From Anaerolineae bacterium (GTDB lineage Bacteria > Chloroflexota > Anaerolineae > Aggregatilineales > Aggregatilineaceae), in NCBI GenBank assembly GCA_018056405.1, contig JAGPFT010000168.1:1-6611 (forward strand): a DNA stretch of 6,611 bases. Reading direction: 5' to 3'. Under the pieces are notes generated by a model that was not told where the DNA came from, did not search any database, and saw only the letters and a program-made list of their open reading frames with translations. The position numbers were made by a program, and so were the translations under genes. Shown here one piece after another: positions 1 through 6,611 of this stretch (the first letter of the stretch is position 1; each line of letters begins with the position of its first letter).

Positions 1-861
1 GAGAAGCTCCAACTGAATGATGCGTCGCTGGTCTACGAGCCGGAGACATCGCTGGCGCTCAATTTCGGCTTCCGGGTGGGGTTCCTGGGGCTGTTCCACA
101 TGGACATCATCCAGGAGCGGCTGGAGAGCGAATATGATCTGGACCTGGTGGCCACGTCGCCCAGCGTGGAGTATCAGGTCGTGCTGCGCAGCGGTGAGAT
201 ACTCACCATTCACAGCCCATCCGAGCTGCCGGACGAGAGCATCATCGCCGAAATCCGCGAACCCTGGATGACCATCGAAGTCTTCACGCCGGAGGAGTTC
301 ATCGGGCCGATCATGGACCTGGTGACCAGTAAGCGCGGTGAGTACCTGAACATGGAGTACCTGGACGCCAAGCGTGTGCAACTCAGGTACAGGATTCCGC
401 TGGCCGAACTGATCGTGGATTTCTACGACCGGCTGAAGTCCGCCACGCGCGGCTATGCCAGCCTGGACTATCACTTCGATGAGTACCGCGCCGAGAAGCT
501 GGTTAAGCTGGACGTGCTGGTCAACAAGATGCCAGTTGACGCGCTGGCGCTGATCGTGCACGAGGATGAGGCGTTCAACAAAGGGCAGCGGCTTGTCTCC
601 AAGCTGAAGCGGCTGATCCCGCGCCAACTGTACGAGGTGCCGATCCAGGCGGCGGTGGGCAAGCGCGTGGTGAGCCGGGCTAATGTCAAGGCGCTGCGCA
701 AGGACGTGTTGGCGAAGTGTTATGGAGGCGATGTCACCCGCAAAAAGAAGCTGCTGGAAAAACAGAAGAAGGGCAAGAAGCGCCTGAAGATGATCGGTAA
801 CGTCGAAGTCCCCCAGGAAGCATTTATGGCTGTGCTGAGGCTAGATGACGATGACGACTAA
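1..861 (+). CDS. lepA: Elongation factor 4 (LepA), C-terminal part, 5' end outside window
   Basis: LepA/EF4 is a translational GTPase that binds the ribosome, is linked to back-translocation and initiation fidelity, and is often membrane-associated under stress. The window holds its last 286 codons in frame 1, open from the first base; the GTPase domain and start are upstream. Visible landmarks are NDASLVYEPE near the left edge, the GFRVGFLGLFHMDIIQERLE segment (the usual Cys after GFR is Val here), EYDLDLVATSPSVEYQV, SATRGYASLDYHFDEYR in the domain V region, and the LepA-specific C-terminal domain with AKCYGGDVTRKKKLLEKQKK and GNVEVPQEAFMAVL. These last segments separate LepA from EF-G. The protein ends in LRLDDDDD, five consecutive aspartates encoded where the next gene begins. 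The 17-base overlap with the acetyltransferase suggests one transcript. No frameshift is seen. Identification is very secure. Confidence 0.97.
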   Translation, partial: EKLQLNDASLVYEPETSLALNFGFRVGFLGLFHMDIIQERLESEYDLDLVATSPSVEYQVVLRSGEILTIHSPSELPDESIIAEIREPWMTIEVFTPEEFIGPIMDLVTSKRGEYLNMEYLDAKRVQLRYRIPLAELIVDFYDRLKSATRGYASLDYHFDEYRAEKLVKLDVLVNKMPVDALALIVHEDEAFNKGQRLVSKLKRLIPRQLYEVPIQAAVGKRVVSRANVKALRKDVLAKCYGGDVTRKKKLLEKQKKGKKRLKMIGNVEVPQEAFMAVLRLDDDDD

Positions 862-1447
862 CCATTACAGGCCCGATTTTCCCCCCGTGCCCCAACTTGT
901 CCAGAGTGAGCGTCTGGCGATCCGTCCCTCTGCGCGCGACGATGCGCCGTACCTGAAGAAGTGGTGGAATGATCCACAGGTGACCGGCCCCGGCGGTAAC
1001 CTGGCGGGGATGCAGTACGACGACGAGGACATGGAAGACTGGTTCCAGCGGTATGTAGACGGGCGCGAGTGCAGCACGCACTTTGTCATTTGCCTGCGCG
1101 AGTCAGACGAGCGTCCCATCGGCGAGTTCTACATCGCCAGCGATGACCGGCCTGGCTGTGTGGAATGCGCGCTGGTTATTGGCGAGACCGATCTGTGGGG
1201 CAACGGCTACGGCAGCGAGGCGCTGAGTGCGTATGCTGAGGCGCTGTTTGCGTCCGGGTTGTGCGAGGCGCTGCGCATGGATATGCGCGTGGACAATGTC
1301 CGCGCCGTGCGCATGGCGCAGAAGATCGGCTTTGTGGTGGAACACGTATGGGCCAACGGCATGTTCCAGACGCTGCTCCTCTCGCGGGCTGCCTTTGAGC
1401 TACAGAAGCTGCGCCAGGCTGAGGTCGAGGCCGGGCTGCGTCGCTGA
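845..1447 (+). CDS. GNAT-family N-acetyltransferase (RimJ/RimL-like)
   Basis: Predicted 200-residue cytoplasmic acetyltransferase transferring acetyl from acetyl-CoA to an amine; the substrate cannot be told from sequence. The N-terminal ERLAIRPSARDDAPYLKKWW (residues 22-41) is the typical first strand and helix of RimJ/RimL-type GNATs. PIGEFYIAS (91-99) is the central strand. The acetyl-CoA pyrophosphate-binding motif A is at 112-127, with the W-G-N-G-Y-G turn at 118-123. DNVRAVRMAQKIGF (150-163) is the motif B helix, where RimL proteins usually have N-x-x-S/A-x-x-x-x-x-K-x-G-F. Two in-frame ATGs, 845 and 851, are possible; TGAGG at 836-840 is 4 bases from the first and 10 from the second, so the start is uncertain by two codons. 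Both overlap lepA, implying translational coupling. Protein-alanine or small-molecule acetylation are both possible. Family assignment is confident, specificity is not. Confidence 0.9.
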   Translation: MTMTTNHYRPDFPPVPQLVQSERLAIRPSARDDAPYLKKWWNDPQVTGPGGNLAGMQYDDEDMEDWFQRYVDGRECSTHFVICLRESDERPIGEFYIASDDRPGCVECALVIGETDLWGNGYGSEALSAYAEALFASGLCEALRMDMRVDNVRAVRMAQKIGFVVEHVWANGMFQTLLLSRAAFELQKLRQAEVEAGLRR

Positions 1448-1486
1448 GGCGGCGAGCCTGCCGAATTGAAACAACCCCGCCTCGGC
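1443..1486. terminator. Weak candidate bidirectional terminator between convergent genes
   Basis: A 10-bp stem with one G-U pair joins 1443-1452 (GCTGAGGCGG) to 1477-1486 (CCGCCTCGGC) across a 24-base loop, and includes the acetyltransferase stop codon. It sits in the 86-base gap where transcription from the acetyltransferase gene and cinA converges, which is the right place for a terminator. Neither side is followed by a T-run and the loop is long, so intrinsic termination is doubtful. The rest of the gap, 1487-1533, shows nothing else clear. Confidence 0.25.
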
Positions 1487-1533
1487 CAGCTTGAACACCA
1501 GCGCGCCAGCGGGCAGCAGCGTGCCGGGTAGAT

Positions 1534-2721
1534 TTATGCGTCCATCTCGCGCACAAGCTGCCAGGCCATGCCAATTGCCCACGTCCCCGCCCAGACAGGA
1601 GACTCGACATCAGCGCCGCCGAATTTGTAGCGGCGGATGCGCTCTTTGTCGCGCGTGAGGGCGGCGATGCCGGTACCTTCGTCGTCGGTCACATAGGCGA
1701 TGGCGACCGTCGCGCCGGTGTCGTTCAGCAGGCGGCGCGCTTCGTGGCGAGCGATCTGGCCGTGGTCGGGCGGCGCAGAGACCTCACCGAGCCGGGCGGC
1801 AAGCGCGCGCACGTCTGGCTCGTGGATGCGGGCGACAACCACATCGTCGTGACGGAAGTGGCGAGCGAACGACTCGTCTTCAGGGCCGGCGTAGCTGACG
1901 GCCAGTGTAAGCTGGCGCTGGCGGAGCAGGGCGACGAGCGCCTCATCCAACTCGGTTTTGTCCGTGCTGAAGATGTAGCTGCCCAGCCGTGCACGGATGA
2001 TCGCCTCAGCCTGGGCGATCAGCGCGTCGGCTTCGGCTTCGGTATCGGCGCGGGCGGTGATGCGGATGTCCGTCTGACCGGTGTGCGCGGCCAGCCCGAC
2101 GGTGGGGTTGCTCCACGTTTCCAGGTCGGCGATCTGCGTGTCAATGAGGCTTTCGCCGATGCCGGCGGTGCGCAGCACGCGCGCCTTGATGATGCCCTTG
2201 CCGCCCATGCGCTCGCGCAGGTAGGGAATCACCGTCTGGGCGAGGATGCCCTTCATCTCGTGCGGGACGCCGGGCAGACTGATCACAACCCCCTGCTCGG
2301 TCTCGACGATGAAGCAAGGGGCGGTGCCCAGCCGGTTGGTGATGGGGATCGCGCCGGCGGGGATGTAGGCTTGCACGCGGTTGTTGTCACTCATTTGGGT
2401 GCCAAGCTGCTCGAACTGCTCGCGTATCTGCTCGAACAGGTCTGGGCGGAACTCCAGTTCGCGGTTGGTGGCCAGGGCAACACCCTGGCGGGTCATGTCG
2501 TCCACAGTGGGGCCGAGGCCGCCGGTGGTGATGACGACATCGGAGCGGGCCAGCGCGGTGCGAATGGCGTCGGCAATGCGCTCGGTGTTGTCGCCGACCG
2601 TGGTCAGGTAGTAGATGTTCACGCCGATGTCACGCAATTGGCGGGTGAGGTAGGCTGAGTTCGTGTCTACGATCTCGCCCAGCAGCAACTCAGTGCCAAT
2701 GGTGACGATTTCCGCCTTCAT
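1534..2721 (-). CDS. cinA: CinA-family protein with degenerate C-terminal PncC-like domain
   Basis: 395 residues, close to usual CinA length (about 400-430). The N-terminal MoaB/MogA-like (MoCF, COG1058) domain is intact: GTELLLGEIVDTN at 9-21, TTGGLGPTVDDMT at 65-77, PGVPHEM at 150-156. In characterised homologues this domain acts as an ADP-ribose pyrophosphatase. Residues about 255-395 occupy the place of the CinA C-terminal domain, which in PncC-type proteins deamidates nicotinamide mononucleotide in pyridine nucleotide salvage. Here the usual AESCTGG active-site stretch is replaced by AVSYAGPEDESF (274-285), and no GGVVAY or TGIAGPGG stretch is visible, while the last part (RRYKFGG, then a helix) still looks like the family end. 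I infer deamidase activity is lost. The ATG start is supported by GAGGAG on the minus strand, 8 bases upstream. It is divergent from rpoC and convergent with the acetyltransferase. Named for competence in Gram-positives, but no competence genes are nearby. Confidence 0.95.
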   Translation of the reverse strand: MKAEIVTIGTELLLGEIVDTNSAYLTRQLRDIGVNIYYLTTVGDNTERIADAIRTALARSDVVITTGGLGPTVDDMTRQGVALATNRELEFRPDLFEQIREQFEQLGTQMSDNNRVQAYIPAGAIPITNRLGTAPCFIVETEQGVVISLPGVPHEMKGILAQTVIPYLRERMGGKGIIKARVLRTAGIGESLIDTQIADLETWSNPTVGLAAHTGQTDIRITARADTEAEADALIAQAEAIIRARLGSYIFSTDKTELDEALVALLRQRQLTLAVSYAGPEDESFARHFRHDDVVVARIHEPDVRALAARLGEVSAPPDHGQIARHEARRLLNDTGATVAIAYVTDDEGTGIAALTRDKERIRRYKFGGADVESPVWAGTWAIGMAWQLVREMDA

Positions 2722-2729
2722 GACGATGG

Positions 2730-2735
2730 CTCCTC
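2730..2735 (-). promoter_or_regulatory. cinA ribosome-binding site
   Basis: On the minus strand GAGGAG lies 8 bases before the ATG at 2721. It fixes that ATG as the cinA start. Confidence 0.8.
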
Positions 2736-2790
2736 AGGTAGGGTTCACGAATGACCTGTGAGGGGCGGCTATCTGGCCGCTGGGATTGCT

Positions 2791-2881
2791 CCCCATCTCC
2801 AGCCCCTTTCCTCCGCGCAGCGCGGGGGAAGGGGAGCAGGGCCGCCGCTGTGCCCCCTGTGGGGGAAGGGCCAGGGATGGG
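2791..2881. repeat. Palindromic GC-rich intergenic repeat element (MITE-like or REP-like)
   Basis: About 91 bases of nested inverted repeats. The outer arms are CCCATC plus an imperfect continuation at 2792-2811, and its reverse complement ending in GATGGG at 2861-2881. Inside are two hairpins. The first, 2803-2834, has a stem of about 14 bp including one wobble (CCCCTT, one bulged T, CC, T-G, CCGCG) over a CAG loop. The second, 2853-2865, is CCCCC-TGT-GGGGG. The string GGGGGAAGGG occurs twice, at 2824-2833 and 2861-2870. There is no ORF or transposase. The architecture resembles dispersed GC-rich palindromes seen in intergenic regions of several bacterial groups; other copies cannot be checked from this window. 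If cinA is transcribed from the promoter proposed at 2947-2955, the element lies in its leader. Confidence 0.6.
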
Positions 2882-2884
2882 TGG

Positions 2885-2909
2885 ACAAACACGCCAACAG
2901 CTTGTTTGT
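2885..2909. repeat. Short inverted repeat ACAAAC...GTTTGT
   Basis: A 6-bp perfect inverted repeat, 2885-2890 with 2904-2909, separated by 13 bases. A competing hairpin AACA-GCT-TGTT lies within it at 2896-2906. It sits between the palindromic repeat and the cinA-side promoter candidate, so it could be an operator or a small hairpin in the cinA leader; it may also be chance. Confidence 0.25.
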
Positions 2910-2946
2910 GGACCCCTCAGCTACTTCATACGGTCGAAGATCGCCT

Positions 2947-2955
2947 AGTATAGCA
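2947..2955 (-). promoter_or_regulatory. Candidate extended -10 promoter reading toward cinA
   Basis: On the minus strand the sequence is TGC TATACT: a TG one base before a -10 hexamer that matches TATAAT at five of six positions. No good -35 is found 16-18 bases further upstream, as tolerated for extended -10 promoters. The start would lie near 2940, giving cinA a leader of roughly 220 bases that contains the palindromic repeat. It is the best candidate in the region but unproven. Confidence 0.35.
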
Positions 2956-2986
2956 CAATCCAGGGGCAAGCCTAGCGTGATTGCAG

Positions 2987-3034
2987 AAAATTAAGAAAAA
3001 GAGGCTTGGAAGAGGGGGGCAAGTTTGATATAAT
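2987..3034 (+). promoter_or_regulatory. Strong sigma-70-type promoter with UP-like tract, upstream of rpoC
   Basis: The -35 is TTGGAA at 3006-3011, then a 17-base spacer, then a perfect TATAAT at 3029-3034, predicting a start near 3041. Directly upstream, AAAATTAAGAAAAA at 2987-3000 (about -54 to -41) has the position and composition of an UP element, which boosts strong promoters such as those of stable RNAs. The tract is A/T-rich in an otherwise GC-rich window, which adds weight. It would drive the structured leader or RNA at 3041-3258 and, by readthrough, rpoC. Confidence 0.75.
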
Positions 3035-3040
3035 CAGGTT

Positions 3041-3258
3041 TTGGCAAATGCAGCGACGCGATCACGACGCTGGCTGGGCCGGATGTGGGCGGGATGTGCT
3101 TCGGTCGCCGGGAAGCCAAGTGGGTGCGGCACCCTGCTGCACTGGCCCGCAGGTTGGGTAGAGCGGAACGGGTCGGTCAAGTGGATTTTCACCCCAGCCC
3201 ATGAGGCGGGATCACCAATCTGAGCGCTGGAACGCGGGTTTCATGCGCTGTTTTTGCT
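3041..3258 (+). ncRNA. Candidate structured small RNA or rpoC attenuator leader, unrecognised family
   Basis: The segment runs from the predicted start of the strong promoter to the T-run of an intrinsic-terminator-like hairpin, about 215 nt, with no convincing ORF. Visible complementarity: TTGG 3041-3044 with CCAA 3215-3218; CAGCG 3051-3055 with CGCTG 3068-3072 (shares one base with the next helix); GGCTGGG 3072-3078 with CCCAGCC 3193-3199, 7 bp perfect; GCGG 3089-3092 with CCGC 3147-3150; CTTCGG 3099-3104 with CCG-GG-AAG 3108-3115; GCCA-A-GTG 3115-3122 with CACTGGC 3140-3146, which encloses GGTG-CGG-CACC 3123-3133. Together these give a closed, multi-branched fold. I do not recognise it as tmRNA, SRP RNA, RNase P RNA or a known riboswitch. 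It is either an independent small RNA or the regulatory leader of rpoC. The existence of structure is fairly clear; its function is unknown. Confidence 0.45.
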
Positions 3259-3259
3259 T
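3223..3259 (+). terminator. Intrinsic terminator or attenuator before rpoC
   Basis: AGCGC (3223-3227) pairs with GCGCT (3245-3249), continuing as TGGAAC (3228-3233) with GTTTCA (3238-3243), with one bulged T at 3244 and a G-T wobble, over a GCGG tetraloop. That is an 11-bp stem followed by GTTTTTGCTT. The T-run of five is modest, so termination may be partial. It lies 129 bases before the rpoC start codon and would separate an upstream small RNA from rpoC or attenuate rpoC. Confidence 0.6.
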
Positions 3260-3327
3260 GGCAGCGAGTGGGCGCGATCCTCACCCTGCACAAGCCTAAC
3301 TCCACACCCATTAGCGGATTCGACCAT

Positions 3328-3342
3328 CACGTGGATTCACGT
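3328..3342. repeat. Small inverted repeat ACGTG-GATT-CACGT
   Basis: A perfect 5-bp inverted repeat, 3329-3333 with 3338-3342, around GATT. The same bases also give two direct copies of CACGT (3328 and 3338) exactly 10 bases apart, one helical turn. This could be a protein-binding site or a small hairpin in the rpoC leader. It is short enough to be chance. Confidence 0.3.
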
Positions 3343-3374
3343 CACACCAGTTGGATACCGTAAGAGAAGCGCAC

Positions 3375-3380
3375 AGGAGG
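3375..3380 (+). promoter_or_regulatory. rpoC ribosome-binding site deciding a TTG start
   Basis: A perfect AGGAGG ends 7 bases before TTG at 3388. There is no in-frame ATG or GTG start between the upstream stop at 3361 and the conserved N-terminus, so this site establishes the unusual TTG start. Confidence 0.9.
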
Positions 3381-3387
3381 ACACGCC

Positions 3388-6611
<3,224 letters not shown>

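Larger units (their letters stand above)
3260..3387 (+). other. Distal rpoC leader, no gene seen
   Basis: 128 bases between the terminator-like hairpin and the rpoC start. No second promoter with a good -10 is visible and no convincing ORF. It contains the small inverted repeat at 3329-3342 and the rpoC ribosome-binding site at 3375-3380. An in-frame stop (TAA at 3361) precedes rpoC with no ATG or GTG start codon between that stop and 3388. Confidence 0.5.

Noticed and set aside
1400..1582. 60-codon minus-strand frame reading INLPGTLLPAGALVFKLAEA across the convergent gap
   Set aside because: It looks protein-like, but it overlaps both the acetyltransferase and cinA ends, has no ribosome-binding site, and matches no family I know.
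1744..2658. 304-codon plus-strand open frame opposite cinA
   Set aside because: Antisense shadow of the clearly real cinA; its Gly/Asp/Val-rich translation is typical of mirrored GC-rich coding sequence.
2751..2994. Short open frames on both strands across the intergenic repeat
   Set aside because: They are produced by the GC-rich palindromes, encode low-complexity Pro/Gly/Arg sequence, and lack ribosome-binding sites.
3110..3170. Partial resemblance to a cobalamin riboswitch core (GGGAA, then GGTG...CC, GCTG, CCCGCA, GAGCGGA)
   Set aside because: The order of short strings is suggestive, but the loop after GGTG lacks the expected A-rich form and the downstream B12 box (AGCCAGGAGACC-like) is absent. 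RpoC is not a cobalamin-regulated gene.
3041..3223. 60-codon frame starting at TTG 3041
   Set aside because: Its start would coincide with the predicted transcription start, so there is no ribosome-binding site. The composition is Trp/Gly/Arg-rich and the bases are better explained by RNA structure.

Overview
The window is GC-rich bacterial chromosome, and its protein-coding content is housekeeping. The RpoC sequence, including a long charged insert between the N-terminal zinc finger and the clamp, and the general LepA, CinA and RpoC character point to Chloroflexota, probably Anaerolineae or a relative. That placement is inference from remembered family sequences, not a search.

Layout. Bases 1-861 (+) are the 3' part of lepA (elongation factor 4). 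A GNAT-family N-acetyltransferase gene (845-1447, +) overlaps the lepA end by 17 bases. An 86-base convergent gap follows, and then cinA lies on the minus strand (2721 down to 1534); its C-terminal PncC-like domain has lost the recognisable active-site motif. From 2722 to 3387 there is 666 bp with no convincing protein gene. From left to right it holds the cinA ribosome-binding site, a palindromic GC-rich repeat element (about 2791-2881), a possible extended -10 promoter for cinA, an A/T-rich UP-like tract, a strong rightward promoter (TTGGAA-17 bp-TATAAT), about 180 bases of strongly self-complementary sequence, an intrinsic-terminator-like hairpin with a T-run, and a further 128 bases up to rpoC. 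From 3388 to the window end lies rpoC (RNA polymerase beta'), starting at TTG behind a perfect AGGAGG and running off the window after 1074 full codons.

How the parts work together. lepA and the acetyltransferase look translationally coupled. cinA and rpoC are divergently oriented and share the long intergenic region. rpoC is not preceded by rpoB, as it is in most bacteria; instead it has its own promoter and a roughly 347-base leader interrupted by a terminator. That leader is the most interesting part of the window: it is either an undescribed small structured RNA gene of about 215 nt placed just before rpoC, or an attenuator controlling beta' synthesis. RpoC itself has two inserts relative to E. 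coli: about 179 net residues before the clamp helices, and about 81 net residues between the catalytic NADFDGD motif and the bridge helix. The second contains what looks like a duplicated module.
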